Source: a virus. Taken from it: a DNA stretch of 26,307 bases. Positions within the stretch are counted from its first letter, which is position 1, and each line of letters opens with the position of its first letter. The notes under the pieces were generated by a model. It worked only from the letters and a program-made list of their open reading frames with translations, had not been told where the DNA came from and did not search any database. Both the position numbers and the translations under genes were made by a program. This document shows positions 1 to 7,916 of this stretch, one piece after another. The DNA lies in IMG/VR virus record IMGVR_UViG_3300047366_000011, positions 1-26,307 of that record; one strand, given 5' to 3'.

Positions 1-241
1 TCAGCTTCAAGCCCATCTTAGCTTCCTGACGCATACGCATCAAGTTGCCCAGACCAATGTAACGCACAACGTCAGCCGGGAATACAAACTCTCCTTCACT
101 AAGCTGTGCAGGAATGTCATCACGCACTTCTTCTTGTGTGGAGCCGGGTGGCACATCGTTGCCAGACACAGGGTCTACAGTGCCGCCTTCATCCATAAGA
201 CCACCGTCTTCAAACATTTCCATCTGTTCATTGAGAGCCAT
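1..241 (-). CDS. Phage structural-type protein, N-terminal part only
   Basis: The reading frame starts at ATG 241 and runs off the left edge, so about 80 residues are visible. The visible part is acidic and Gly/Asp-rich at first, then carries the segment LSEGEFVFPADVVRYIGLGN, which I recognise from a common marine-phage protein encoded next to the portal. Its function is not established; a virion or assembly role is inferred only from its place after the portal. The start overlaps the end of the upstream 80-residue gene by 14 bases, as in the rest of this tightly coupled operon. Confidence 0.75.
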   Translation of the reverse strand, partial: MALNEQMEMFEDGGLMDEGGTVDPVSGNDVPPGSTQEEVRDDIPAQLSEGEFVFPADVVRYIGLGNLMRMRQEAKMGLKL

Positions 242-470
242 TAACTTCATCCCTTAGTGTTTTAAGTTTACGTAATGCTGCAATCGCACCCTGCGACCTG
301 TACATCATTATATTGTCGTCTGCTTGCTCAAGTGCCTTCTGCTGCATTTCTATTACAGCATCAATGTAACTACTGAACGCTTCCCATTGGCGGTTGTTGC
401 CCACCCACGGCTTGAGTCGGCTGAGTAGTTGGTCCTTGTTGTTGTGCATTTCCACTAAATCCTTGTTCAC
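228..470 (-). CDS. Small helical protein after the portal
   Basis: This 80-residue protein is predicted largely helical, with a central WEAFSSYIDAVIEMQQKALE segment and a charged C-terminus. I recognise the pattern from marine podoviruses, where it follows the portal, but no function is known to me. Its first 101 bases overlap the 3' end of the portal gene in another frame. A second in-frame Met at residue 8 would shorten the overlap by 21 bases. The downstream part beyond the portal stop keeps a consistent protein-like composition, which argues that the frame is real. It could be an assembly or scaffold-like factor, but that is a guess. Confidence 0.75.
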   Translation of the reverse strand: MNKDLVEMHNNKDQLLSRLKPWVGNNRQWEAFSSYIDAVIEMQQKALEQADDNIMMYRSQGAIAALRKLKTLRDEVNGSQ

Positions 471-2520
471 CCGGCACAGGAGCCTGTCCTACACCTATGT
501 TACCGCCACCTGCACCAGAGGTATCCATAGCATTAGCCCCCGGAGGAGGAGGTGTACCCTCTTGTCCTTCAGGTATCGGTGCTTGGAAGCCTTTCATAAT
601 CTCTGCTTGCAGAGCAGCTTCATCCATGTTGTTGGTTACTTTGTCGGGGTCTAAGTCCATTGACTTCGCAATTTCACGAATGATATATTGGAACTTAGCA
701 AAGGGTGCCAATGCTGGGTTGCTTGCAACTTGCAAGAACTGCATAAGACGTTGACTGCGTACTTCGTTAGCCATAAGGCTTTCTGTACCACGTGCTTTGA
801 CTTCCAGATCGCCTTTAATATTAGGATCAAAGTCAAACTGCATATTGAACCGGAAGAAACCTTCACCAAGTGGTCGCAGTAAATAGTCATCTACATTTTT
901 AATTACTGTTTTGGTGCCGCCAGCAGCAGCACCCATAAGCATAGAGATACCAGAAGCAGTACGGCCCACACCTTGTACGCCTGTCTGCCCATGCGCAAAT
1001 GATGGGAAGCCTGTGCTTTCATCTGCCAATACACGAGCCTTATCAAACAGCATCATGTTTTCAGATGACACATTTGGAAACTTTGTGCCAAAGATAGCCT
1101 GACCCGGTGCGCCGCCCTGACGACGGAATACTTTGCCCGGATACAGTGACAGGTCTTGTCCCGGCACCAGATTGGTTTCATCTACTTCTACAATCAAGTT
1201 ACCTGACAGGACGGCGTTGTCCACAGCCATACGCATAAAGCCATTCATCAGCGTCTGCGTATCGTCCATGTTCTCTGCAATACCTACACCGAAGAAACTG
1301 TATGGATTGAGTTCGTAAGGTGCAGCATGATATGGTATTTTAGCTGGCTTAAATGGGTTAAGCACCATGCGTATTAGTTCGTTATTACAGACCCACACAT
1401 TTGCTTGCAGTTCATCGAAATCTTGCAGTTCTTTTGGTATGTCTACGCCCTGCTCTTCCAGCATGTCAGTATCAACCATACCCCAGTATTCAAGCACCTC
1501 AAAGCGTTCAATACCGTGTTCTGGAGCATAATCAGAGAGGTCGTCTTCCCAATACTTCTTATTGTAGTTTTCGCCCATGCGAATTGCTTCATCAATAACT
1601 TTACTACGGAAGTACGGACGCTTCTTTAGATTGCGCAACTGTGAACGCGACATCTTATGGCGTTCAATAACATACTGCGACTCATCCATATTGTTAGCAT
1701 CGGGATCAGGATAAAAGTTCCACACGGACACATGCTCAACTTGTGGAACCGTTTTGAACATAGGATCATAGTCACCGTCTTCGTTCCAATTAGGATACTC
1801 TTTATCCGAAGCAAATGGACCTTTCATCACGCCTGTACCAAACAGTGCCATTTCAAATGCAGAATTACGCAGATGCTTAGTAGCACCTGACTCCTCAAGC
1901 TGGTCATGTATTTTCTTCTGCATCTTTTTAGCTGCAACCATAGCTGGGCTAAATGTAATTGCAGACGGAGTTTTACCCGGACCTTCTTTTAGTTTGTCTT
2001 CTACAGGCTCTAGTTTGTTTGACAAGCCACCTAGCTTATCCAACAAAGATTGGGCAGTAGAACCCGGAGGAAGATCGTTGCCGTCTCCCGCAAAGCCATA
2101 GGGGCTAGACAGCGCAGTTTCTCCGCGAAGCTGTTCAGGCTCCTGCGGATCAAAGTGTACGTCGGCAACTACACCTTCAGGCAACTCTGTAGGCTCAATA
2201 GAAAGGGGAAATCTGTGATTAGCAAACAGCACATCAACAATCTGCCCGTATGCTGCTAGTGTCTTAGTCTTTGTTACCTTAATAAAGACACGGGACTTTT
2301 CTGCTTCAGTGAATTGCACATCAGGACCGTACAGTCCACGGTAGTTACGATATGCACGAAGCCAGCGTTCTTCATCTTGGTATCGGTAATCTTCTGACCG
2401 TTGAAAGCGTTCCATAATAAATGGAATAATCTTAGATACGTCAGCGTCTTCTACAGCAGTATCATCTGTATCTTCTAACGCAATAGCGTCGTCTTCGATC
2501 ATAATTTCATCGTCTGCCAT
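370..2520 (-). CDS. Portal (head-tail connector) protein
   Basis: This 716-residue protein fits podoviral portals, which form the dodecameric ring at the capsid vertex for DNA entry and tail attachment. It starts with an acidic tail (residues 1-30), has the portal-like core with many aromatic and basic residues, and ends in a Gly/Pro/Gln-rich low-complexity tail. The ATG at 2520 has a good AAGGA-type ribosome site. It lies 11 bases after the large terminase gene, the standard terminase-portal order. The 3' end overlaps the next gene by 101 bases out of frame. The call rests on length, overall pattern and position rather than a short diagnostic motif. Confidence 0.85.
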   Translation of the reverse strand: MADDEIMIEDDAIALEDTDDTAVEDADVSKIIPFIMERFQRSEDYRYQDEERWLRAYRNYRGLYGPDVQFTEAEKSRVFIKVTKTKTLAAYGQIVDVLFANHRFPLSIEPTELPEGVVADVHFDPQEPEQLRGETALSSPYGFAGDGNDLPPGSTAQSLLDKLGGLSNKLEPVEDKLKEGPGKTPSAITFSPAMVAAKKMQKKIHDQLEESGATKHLRNSAFEMALFGTGVMKGPFASDKEYPNWNEDGDYDPMFKTVPQVEHVSVWNFYPDPDANNMDESQYVIERHKMSRSQLRNLKKRPYFRSKVIDEAIRMGENYNKKYWEDDLSDYAPEHGIERFEVLEYWGMVDTDMLEEQGVDIPKELQDFDELQANVWVCNNELIRMVLNPFKPAKIPYHAAPYELNPYSFFGVGIAENMDDTQTLMNGFMRMAVDNAVLSGNLIVEVDETNLVPGQDLSLYPGKVFRRQGGAPGQAIFGTKFPNVSSENMMLFDKARVLADESTGFPSFAHGQTGVQGVGRTASGISMLMGAAAGGTKTVIKNVDDYLLRPLGEGFFRFNMQFDFDPNIKGDLEVKARGTESLMANEVRSQRLMQFLQVASNPALAPFAKFQYIIREIAKSMDLDPDKVTNNMDEAALQAEIMKGFQAPIPEGQEGTPPPPGANAMDTSGAGGGNIGVGQAPVPGEQGFSGNAQQQGPTTQPTQAVGGQQPPMGSVQ

Positions 2521-2531
2521 GTGTTTTTCCT

Positions 2532-4091
2532 TTAGTATCCAAACGTGGAGTCAGCTACCGGCATACCTGTTGATGGTCGCCCGTGCGGGTCGTAGTCAAA
2601 AATAGAGAACCGGGGTCGGGACATAATACCGTACCGGAGTGCGTCATACAAATGGTCCTCAGACTTTGTATCAACGTCTTCTGGATTTTTCTTGTCCAAG
2701 GGGATGGACGGTATTTGTGATATGACATTTGTACAGCTATTAAAGAATACAAGTCTTGGTTCCTCTGTAAATTCATCTATCTGTAGGCGGCGGTGTATTT
2801 CGTTCTTACCTGCTACACGACTACCACGACTTCTGTCAGACGGTCTCCAACGACAGCCTTTACTAATCATTTGCTCCGCAAGAGAAGGACCAGTATCGCC
2901 ACGCTTGTGCCAAAGACTGCTATCCAAAACACCATACTTAATGTTGCCATCTTCAGCTTCCAAATCCAATATCATATCGGCCAAGTCTGTGGCCAAAACC
3001 TTACTGACGTATAGTTCTCTATACACAACCAGTTGCTCATCAGGCGCAACGGCAAACCAAATAACACCAGAATAACTGCCGTAACCATAGTCACATGCAC
3101 GAAACTTGACCCAGTTGTTAGGGATACGAAAAGGCTCCACAACGTGAACATCCCGATTAAACTCAGTAAACGCTGCACCTTCTTTGATATCCCAATCGCC
3201 TTCAAGAAGCTGCCTACGCTGCTGCTCTGGAAGGGAGAGAAGCATGGCTTCATAGTCTCCTGCCGCAGATAGGTACGGGTTATCAGAAAGTCTTGCTGGG
3301 ATGAACCGTCTTTTGAATAGAGACTTTCCAGCCTTGCTATGTCCTGCTGGGTACTTGAGTACCTCTCCTGTTTCAATATCGGTTGCATCAAATGCCTTAT
3401 TATATGCAGCAGGGTCAATAAACATTTTCTTGACCCATTGGTGTCCTCGTCCACCGGGGTTAGTAGTGCCTCTCATAAAGATAGGCAGGTCTGGTGCAGT
3501 GGACCGTAGACGTGACCGCATGTAATTCCATGCGTATGGTGTGGCCCACTGGGTCAATTCGTCAAACCCTATCCAGCTAAATGCTAGACCCTGATAACGC
3601 AAGACATCATCATCTCTATCCAGATAAGACATCCACAACCTTGCGCCAGATGGTGCAGTCCACTGCATCTTACGTTCTGACCACTTAATACCCGGCCAGA
3701 TTTTTGGGTACAACTCCTGCGACTTAAATATCAGTTCTCGCAGTTCTTCTGTTGTGTGTCGCAGCAGCAGTCCACTGAACTGTGAATGACCCATATATCG
3801 CAAGGGGTCTGCCAACATGGCGTAGCTTTTGCCGCCACCGGCACTACCTCCATATAAAACTTCACGTTCACTAGCAGCCAAAAACTCTGTCTGTGGACCG
3901 GGATTGGGCTTGAACAACACATTAGCATGTTCTTCAATGCTGCTAGTTTCATGTGAAACTTCTTCAATCTCAACCGTTGGCTTTTGCGCCTGTTCTTGCT
4001 TCTTCGATTGCCTTCGCTTTGGCGATTGCCGTTTCCGCATATTCTGCCCACTTGCGGAGGCTTTTAGCTTTGTCCTTACGCTGTCGTTCAT
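2532..4091 (-). CDS. terL: Terminase large subunit
   Basis: This 519-residue protein is the DNA-packaging motor: an ATPase that pumps DNA into the procapsid and a nuclease that cuts concatemers. Walker A is GGSAGGGKS at residues 81-89, Walker B ends in FDE at 176-178, and a TTNPGG coupling motif lies near 209-214. The RNase H-like nuclease domain shows acidic candidates D334 (ACDYG), D390 (VLDSS) and D479/D483. The first roughly 40 residues are basic and low-complexity and overlap the upstream gene by 122 bases, so translation may start later, for example at the ATG at 4040. Neither candidate start has a strong ribosome site. Confidence 0.95.
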   Translation of the reverse strand: MNDSVRTKLKASASGQNMRKRQSPKRRQSKKQEQAQKPTVEIEEVSHETSSIEEHANVLFKPNPGPQTEFLAASEREVLYGGSAGGGKSYAMLADPLRYMGHSQFSGLLLRHTTEELRELIFKSQELYPKIWPGIKWSERKMQWTAPSGARLWMSYLDRDDDVLRYQGLAFSWIGFDELTQWATPYAWNYMRSRLRSTAPDLPIFMRGTTNPGGRGHQWVKKMFIDPAAYNKAFDATDIETGEVLKYPAGHSKAGKSLFKRRFIPARLSDNPYLSAAGDYEAMLLSLPEQQRRQLLEGDWDIKEGAAFTEFNRDVHVVEPFRIPNNWVKFRACDYGYGSYSGVIWFAVAPDEQLVVYRELYVSKVLATDLADMILDLEAEDGNIKYGVLDSSLWHKRGDTGPSLAEQMISKGCRWRPSDRSRGSRVAGKNEIHRRLQIDEFTEEPRLVFFNSCTNVISQIPSIPLDKKNPEDVDTKSEDHLYDALRYGIMSRPRFSIFDYDPHGRPSTGMPVADSTFGY

Positions 4092-4371
4092 TCGCTAACC
4101 GTTTCCTCAATCCTACGTGTGAGATATATCTGCCGCTATTTGTTGTCAGCCAATTTGCTACCTCACGGTAAGAATATTGATTGACGTACTTACGTGCTTT
4201 CTCTAACAGGTCCAGTTCAACTGGAATAGGGTCAAGAATGTCAGGGTCTTCTTCACTCTGTTTGTAACCAAAAGGTACAGTCCTTGCAATGCGAGGTATC
4301 TGCACCCATACGTTTTCTTCTTTGATGTCTGTTGGCTGTGGTAGCTTCCACTTGCCTACGCTTCTAGTCAT
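3970..4371 (-). CDS. Terminase-associated DNA-binding-like protein
   Basis: This 133-residue protein sits between the two terminase subunits. Residues 65-95 (YSYREVANWLTTNSGRYISH and the following basic stretch) read like a helix-turn-helix with R/K-rich follow-on helices. The C-terminal 40 residues look coiled-coil and basic. It may be a DNA-recognition accessory factor for packaging, but that is inferred from position. The ATG at 4371 overlaps the end of the preceding gene by 8 bases, and the 3' end overlaps terL by 122 bases. Confidence 0.8.
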   Translation of the reverse strand: MTRSVGKWKLPQPTDIKEENVWVQIPRIARTVPFGYKQSEEDPDILDPIPVELDLLEKARKYVNQYSYREVANWLTTNSGRYISHVGLRKRLANERQRKDKAKSLRKWAEYAETAIAKAKAIEEARTGAKANG

Positions 4372-4738
4372 CGTCTTCCACAGCAGCTTTAGGCGGCATA
4401 AGCATAACGCCGCCGCTTGCTTCTACCTGCATCTTCTCTGTCTTTACCAGACCTACACGGTCAAGCAGTTCTTTGGCAGCGGACATCTTATCACGAATGC
4501 CTAGTTCAGTTGGGTCGTACAAAGCGTGTGTCATTGCTATCGCCGCCTTCGGCGCATTACGTGCCATGTACATTTGAGTCGCCTCAAGTATTTCTTCTTT
4601 GAGACCCTTAACAATCTCAGCAGTACCAGAAGTGTCAGCATATCCTGCCATCTTTTTAGCCGCAACCATATCGCCACCAGCTTCATCAAAAAGCACGGCA
4701 AGAAACTTCTGTTGTTTGTCCGTTAACTGTCTAGCCAT
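4364..4738 (-). CDS. terS: Terminase small subunit-like protein
   Basis: This 124-residue protein starts LTDKQQKFLAVLFDEAGGDM and continues with a helical AAKKMAGYAD segment, the pattern of small terminase N-terminal DNA-binding domains. It then has the NAPKAAIAMTHALYDP and GIRDKMSAAKELLDRVGL helices that I recognise from marine-phage proteins annotated as small terminase. Its role would be to recognise phage DNA and load the large subunit. Its ATG at 4738 overlaps the lysozyme stop (TAATG), so translation is probably coupled. The acidic tail (EDDD) overlaps the next start. Confidence 0.8.
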   Translation of the reverse strand: MARQLTDKQQKFLAVLFDEAGGDMVAAKKMAGYADTSGTAEIVKGLKEEILEATQMYMARNAPKAAIAMTHALYDPTELGIRDKMSAAKELLDRVGLVKTEKMQVEASGGVMLMPPKAAVEDDD

Positions 4739-5223
4739 TAAAACTCACCATGATGCATTGCGTGGGCTAATTTTGTACTACGTGATTTTACCTGAACTGC
4801 CCACCTGCTGTCAAGCATTTCTTTTGCCGCTATGTCAAACTTTCCTTCGTGAATAGCATTCCACATTTTTTGAAATTTTCGCAAGCGAGGTACGCCCATA
4901 TTAAATGCCATATCCATCAGTACAAGTTGACGTACAGCGTCTAACTCCTCCACGCAAGGGTGCGCACGAACAAGTTCCTCTTCGACTATCTGTACGTCAT
5001 TCTTTGCGAGGTACATAGCATCAGCTTCAGTAATACCGTACTCGTAGACGGCATCCATAGTAGGAATGTCCATCCAGTCCAGTTCTTCTTTTGTGATACC
5101 ACGGTCCTCTAGGTTGCGTCCGATACCAATCGTATCAATACCAAGCGTATCTTTGTACACTTGAAGGCGCAAACCTTCGTGTGCTATAAGTTTGTTTACA
5201 AAGTTCTCAGAATTATATTTCAT
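4738..5223 (-). CDS. GH24 (T4-type) lysozyme, endolysin
   Basis: This 161-residue protein cleaves the glycan strands of peptidoglycan at the end of infection. The T4 lysozyme active-site geometry is intact: E16, then D25 (8 residues between), then T31 (5 residues between), within the HEGLRLQVYKD and DTIGIG motifs. The conserved C-terminal FNMG and aromatic/Arg helices are also present. There is no signal peptide, so export needs a holin, and two likely holins lie immediately upstream. The start ATGA overlaps the stop of the 67-residue membrane protein. A second muralytic enzyme (SleB type) is encoded on the other strand at 17101. Confidence 0.93.
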   Translation of the reverse strand: MKYNSENFVNKLIAHEGLRLQVYKDTLGIDTIGIGRNLEDRGITKEELDWMDIPTMDAVYEYGITEADAMYLAKNDVQIVEEELVRAHPCVEELDAVRQLVLMDMAFNMGVPRLRKFQKMWNAIHEGKFDIAAKEMLDSRWAVQVKSRSTKLAHAMHHGEF

Positions 5224-5423
5224 TTCTCATGCCCCATCCACACCGCAAATGCACCTGTCATGGCCCCCGTGACTACACTCACTAGACCCGCCTGTGCGTT
5301 GGTAGGGTCTGGCAATGTCATAAACCACTCCACTACCCGCCAAGCGGATATTGACATCATAATCATCATCAAGCGGGGCAGTATCTTCCACTTGAGTAGT
5401 CTTTCCATTGTTACTTCTGCCAC
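5220..5423 (-). CDS. Small two-helix membrane protein, likely holin
   Basis: This 67-residue protein has two hydrophobic segments, about residues 15-36 and 44-63, joined by a short MTLPDPTNAQ loop. It has a basic N-terminus and a charged end. I recognise the WRVVEWFM...DPT...TGAMTG pattern from marine podoviruses. The GTG start at 5423 is chosen because a GAGGA ribosome site lies 6 bases upstream; an ATG at 5408 is the alternative. It overlaps the lysozyme start by four bases, which fits a holin or lysis-timing role. That role is inferred from topology and context. Confidence 0.75.
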   Translation of the reverse strand: MAEVTMERLLKWKILPRLMMIMMSISAWRVVEWFMTLPDPTNAQAGLVSVVTGAMTGAFAVWMGHEK

Positions 5424-5483
5424 GATTAATCCTCGCCTGTTTTTCTGTTGTTCTGTCGTGCATACTCCACATCTGCAATAGGA

Positions 5484-5867
5484 CTACCCTTTTCCAAATA
5501 ACCTAGTAGCACTGCGAACACCAAAGCTGGCAGCAACGATAACACCAAGGCTATACTGATACCATGAAGGCATTGCTTGGAGTTGGGCAAATCCATTTGC
5601 CACTACTTCTTCCATACCCGGAATGAACGCAAGAATGAGAGGTATACTGAACAGAATAGTAAGCCACTCATCTTTCCACGAAGACTTACTTCCTTTAGCC
5701 ATTTCCAAATCCCAGTCAAGTTCGCCAGTAGCTTTCTTTTCCATGATTGTAGCTTCAGCTTTAGCCCGTGCAACTTTTGCACCAGTTTCTGCTTTAGTCT
5801 TTTCAACTTTTCCATTTAACCACGTCCCTGCCAGTTCAGCAACTGGCCCTATCAATAAGTTTAACAT
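5484..5867 (-). CDS. 3TM-type holin
   Basis: This 127-residue protein has a first amphipathic or hydrophobic helix (1-17), a charged Ala/Lys/Glu helix, then two clear membrane segments near residues 69-85 and 104-122. This matches the family I know as the 3TM holin of gene-transfer agents and phages (GTA_holin_3TM). Such holins permeabilise the inner membrane so the lysozyme can reach the wall. It lies 60 bases upstream of the second small membrane protein and just before lysozyme in the same operon. An AGGA ribosome site sits about 7 bases before the ATG. Confidence 0.82.
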   Translation of the reverse strand: MLNLLIGPVAELAGTWLNGKVEKTKAETGAKVARAKAEATIMEKKATGELDWDLEMAKGSKSSWKDEWLTILFSIPLILAFIPGMEEVVANGFAQLQAMPSWYQYSLGVIVAASFGVRSATRLFGKG

Positions 5868-6015
5868 CCTTTAGTTCCTGTAGCTTTTTCTTGATTAAGA
5901 ATACACGGGTCTCTACATCTGGCTCCATATCAGCCAAACGAAACGTGCGTGGGTCTTTACCCGCCTCTGCGAAATCTTGCAGTCTTTTTTGCAATAGATT
6001 TAGGCTGGCGTACAA
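5836..6015 (-). CDS. Small hypothetical protein, start uncertain
   Basis: The frame is open from 6075 to 5836. The protein-like part is residues after about 20 (LLQKRLQDF, GKDPRTFRLADMEPDVETRV), which looks conserved and soluble. I chose a TTG at 6015 because a GGGG ribosome site lies 6 bases upstream and the first 20 residues of the longer version look like a shadow of the overlapping basic gene. An ATG at 6075 would give 79 residues. It overlaps the holin start by 32 bases. Function unknown. Confidence 0.55.
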   Translation of the reverse strand: MYASLNLLQKRLQDFAEAGKDPRTFRLADMEPDVETRVFLIKKKLQELKDVKLIDRASC

Positions 6016-6205
6016 ATTGTTTCCCCTTACGTGATCCTTCTCTCTTAGCCTTAGTTGTAGCAGCATACTCTGCACTTGTCAAGGACTTTATTGCTTTATC
6101 AGGTAAATACCTTTCACCTGTCTTGGCAGATGGCTTACCTGACTTGGTGCGCCACTTCTGTTTTGTCCAGTTTTTCAGGCTCTGTTGTGACTTTGCAATT
6201 GCCAT
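5957..6205 (-). CDS. Small basic protein (DUF5872-like)
   Basis: This 82-residue, Lys/Arg-rich protein has the pattern LKNWTKQKWRTKSGKPSAKT, then GERYLPDKAIKSL and a basic tail ending in KKTARFRRGG. I recall similar marine phage proteins under the label DUF5872, but that is from memory. High positive charge suggests nucleic-acid binding or packaging with the genome. The ATG at 6205 touches the stop of the upstream 232-residue gene. Confidence 0.75.
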   Translation of the reverse strand: MAIAKSQQSLKNWTKQKWRTKSGKPSAKTGERYLPDKAIKSLTSAEYAATTKAKREGSRKGKQFVRQPKSIAKKTARFRRGG

Positions 6206-6903
6206 TAGTTTTTCTGTGACTTTCTAATCTGTTTAAAAGTTTCTTGGATGCTTGGTGGCTTGGTTTCGTTAGGGTCATACTTACACTGAAATTCACGGGG
6301 GAACCATTCGTCCATACGAAAAAACAATGTGTCCACCGTATTGTTTACACCGTGATAGACGCACACACGCTGTTTGTCTACCGTAGTACAACCCTTCAAC
6401 CTGCACGTTACATACTCTGGGTCTGCTGCTTTAGCGACTGTACCCTTCATAAAGACTACAAAAGCATACAAGGCTGCTGCACCTGCAGTGACCACCAGTA
6501 TCCATGCTACAATCTCTACGAACTTCTGCCTACGTTCACGCTGCTTGTAAAGTGTTTCTTTACGCTGCTTACGTATCTGGCCTTCCATTGCCACCAGTGA
6601 ATCCCACTTAGACTTACCCATAGTCAGGCTTATCCACTGCTGCAGTTCGTATCTCTGTTGCTTCGCCTTTTCTTTGTTGGCAAATGCGGTTATTGCTTCC
6701 TGCTCTACGGATTGTCCAGCAAACAGCTTCTTAAATATAGGCGGGTTCTTTGCCTCTTTCTCAGCCTGTTCCAAGTCAGACATGGCACCCATCCATCTGG
6801 ATAAGTCTCCTGCCATCTGTTCTATGTCACGGCCTACTGCAAAACCTTTTTTGATTGCACCAAACGCTGCCGAAGCAGTCGCCATTGCGCTGATGGGGTC
6901 CAT
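6205..6903 (-). CDS. Membrane-anchored helical phage protein
   Basis: This 232-residue protein begins with an Ala-rich helix (MDPISAMATASAAFGAIKKG), continues as a charged helical domain to about residue 128, and has one membrane segment at about 129-151. The last 80 residues contain four cysteines (in CRLKGC, CVYHG, FQCKY) that could form disulfides outside the cytoplasm. The N-terminal domain resembles proteins common in marine podo- and cyanophages with no assigned function. It stands in the lysis and small-protein part of the late operon, so an envelope or virion role is plausible. An AAGGA ribosome site precedes the ATG. Confidence 0.8.
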   Translation of the reverse strand: MDPISAMATASAAFGAIKKGFAVGRDIEQMAGDLSRWMGAMSDLEQAEKEAKNPPIFKKLFAGQSVEQEAITAFANKEKAKQQRYELQQWISLTMGKSKWDSLVAMEGQIRKQRKETLYKQRERRQKFVEIVAWILVVTAGAAALYAFVVFMKGTVAKAADPEYVTCRLKGCTTVDKQRVCVYHGVNNTVDTLFFRMDEWFPREFQCKYDPNETKPPSIQETFKQIRKSQKN

Positions 6904-6904
6904 C

Positions 6905-7132
6905 TTAATATATCCTTACGTTGTCGGGGTTAACGTATTTAGGTACACAATAAGCTGTTACTCTGTCTTTTGGGTCTAAGTATGCGCTATACTGATAATT
7001 ACCATACCTCTTTGCTGACTTTTCTGCAAAATAATTGCACTCGTTAATACTACGAAAGTACATGTCGCCACTGACTAAGTTGCGAAACTCTCCTGTGCCT
7101 AAATAGACAAGAAGCAGAAATACGTGTTCCAT
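6905..7132 (-). CDS. Small hypothetical protein (75 residues)
   Basis: The frame is open further upstream, but the natural start is ATG 7132, one base after the stop of the preceding gene. The product begins with a hydrophobic stretch (MEHVFLLLVYLGTGEF), followed by a soluble aromatic-rich body with two cysteines (INECNYF, TAYCVPKYVNP). I recognise this as a widespread marine-phage protein of unknown function. The hydrophobic N-terminus may be a short anchor. Confidence 0.78.
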   Translation of the reverse strand: MEHVFLLLVYLGTGEFRNLVSGDMYFRSINECNYFAEKSAKRYGNYQYSAYLDPKDRVTAYCVPKYVNPDNVRIY

Positions 7133-7133
7133 G

Positions 7134-7415
7134 TCATTTGTAACCGCCTCCTGCTTTTTTATAGGCTGACGCAAGCATCTGCGCCTTACGTGCTGACCAC
7201 TGACCGGGTGCGCCACCTTTGCCCCCAGCCTTGATACGATTAAACTGTTGCTTTCTCATTCCGGGCTTAGTATAGTTGCCAGCTTCATTAACTCTTGATT
7301 TGCTCTTAGGCGCACCGCCTTGCGAAAGGCTAACCGTTCTAGTCGGTTTCTTTTTCGCTGCAGTTTGTGTGGCTTTGGTTTTTTTAGCGGCTGGCTTTTT
7401 AGTGACACGGGGCAT
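7134..7415 (-). CDS. Small basic protein, KSRVNEAGNYTKP family
   Basis: The product is 93 residues from ATG 7415, which has AGGAGACAGGAG just upstream; an upstream in-frame Met at 7469 would overlap the neighbouring gene. The first 40 residues are Lys/Ala/Thr-rich. The conserved part is KSKSRVNEAGNYTKPGMRKQ followed by FNRIKAGGKGGAPGQWSARK and AYKKAGGGYK. This recurs in marine phages without known function. Strong positive charge suggests DNA or RNA contact. Confidence 0.78.
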   Translation of the reverse strand: MPRVTKKPAAKKTKATQTAAKKKPTRTVSLSQGGAPKSKSRVNEAGNYTKPGMRKQQFNRIKAGGKGGAPGQWSARKAQMLASAYKKAGGGYK

Positions 7416-7425
7416 CTCCTGTCTC

Positions 7426-7785
7426 CTATCTCGCTGGGTCAAAAAATTCTTCACAGGCAGTAGTAACAACTAGCTTACTAGCTGTACCTGCTGTGCATTT
7501 GATAATATCACCTGCATGAAGATACAGGGGTCTGTCTACAGTAAATATAGACTCGTATGACCCACCCGCAATATTGTGAGCAGTCAACAAGTCATACTCT
7601 GTATTATCATCTGCATGAAAAAAGTGTAGGCTCAAAGTCACGTTACCTGTGTGATTATTACTTACAAACAAATTCTCCAAGTGTGAAGAGAAGTTTGCAG
7701 GTACGGTGTACACATTAGTCTTGTTAGTATTACCTAACGCAACTACCTCTGTACGAAACTTTGAGCCTGATTGTAGTACGGGCAT
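7426..7785 (-). CDS. Beta-rich virion-type protein
   Basis: This 119-residue protein has the alternating pattern of a beta sandwich: VYTVPANFSSHLENLFVSNN, a middle LSLHFFHADDNTEYDLL segment and a C-terminal LHAGDIIKCTAG. Similar small proteins in marine phage virion modules have this VxTxPAN...DNTxYxLL...LxxGD layout, often taken as decoration or neck proteins. The ATG at 7785 overlaps the stop of the 43-residue gene (TAATG). A structural role is inferred, not shown. Confidence 0.75.
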   Translation of the reverse strand: MPVLQSGSKFRTEVVALGNTNKTNVYTVPANFSSHLENLFVSNNHTGNVTLSLHFFHADDNTEYDLLTAHNIAGGSYESIFTVDRPLYLHAGDIIKCTAGTASKLVVTTACEEFFDPAR

Positions 7786-7916
7786 TACTTCTTCTTCTTA
7801 GCCGCCATGCCGCCACGCATCATCTTCTTCTTGGCTACGGCACCGCCGCGCATCATTTTCTTTTTAGCTGCTGTCTTCATCATGCCGCCGCCCCGCATCT
7901 TTTTCTTCATTACCAT
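7785..7916 (-). CDS. 43-residue Lys/Met/Gly repeat microprotein
   Basis: The translation from ATG 7916 is 43 residues built almost entirely from K, M, R, G and A, with three imperfect repeats of the unit KKKMMRGG(G/A/M)xxAK. A GGAG ribosome site lies 9 bases before the ATG, and its stop overlaps the next ATG (TAATG). The same KK..MMRGGMA unit recurs in the gene at 8695-9039. The 5' end overlaps the upstream 201-residue gene by 53 bases in another frame. A DNA-condensing or virion peptide is possible; function unknown. Confidence 0.65.
   Translation of the reverse strand: MVMKKKMRGGGMMKTAAKKKMMRGGAVAKKKMMRGGMAAKKKK

Noticed and set aside
2692-3075. Plus-strand frame of 127 residues
   Set aside because: Antisense to the conserved large-terminase nuclease domain; no supporting signal.
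5227-5478. Minus-strand frame of 83 residues before the lysozyme
   Set aside because: Most of it overlaps the likely holin in another frame; its own translation looks random and lacks a ribosome site.
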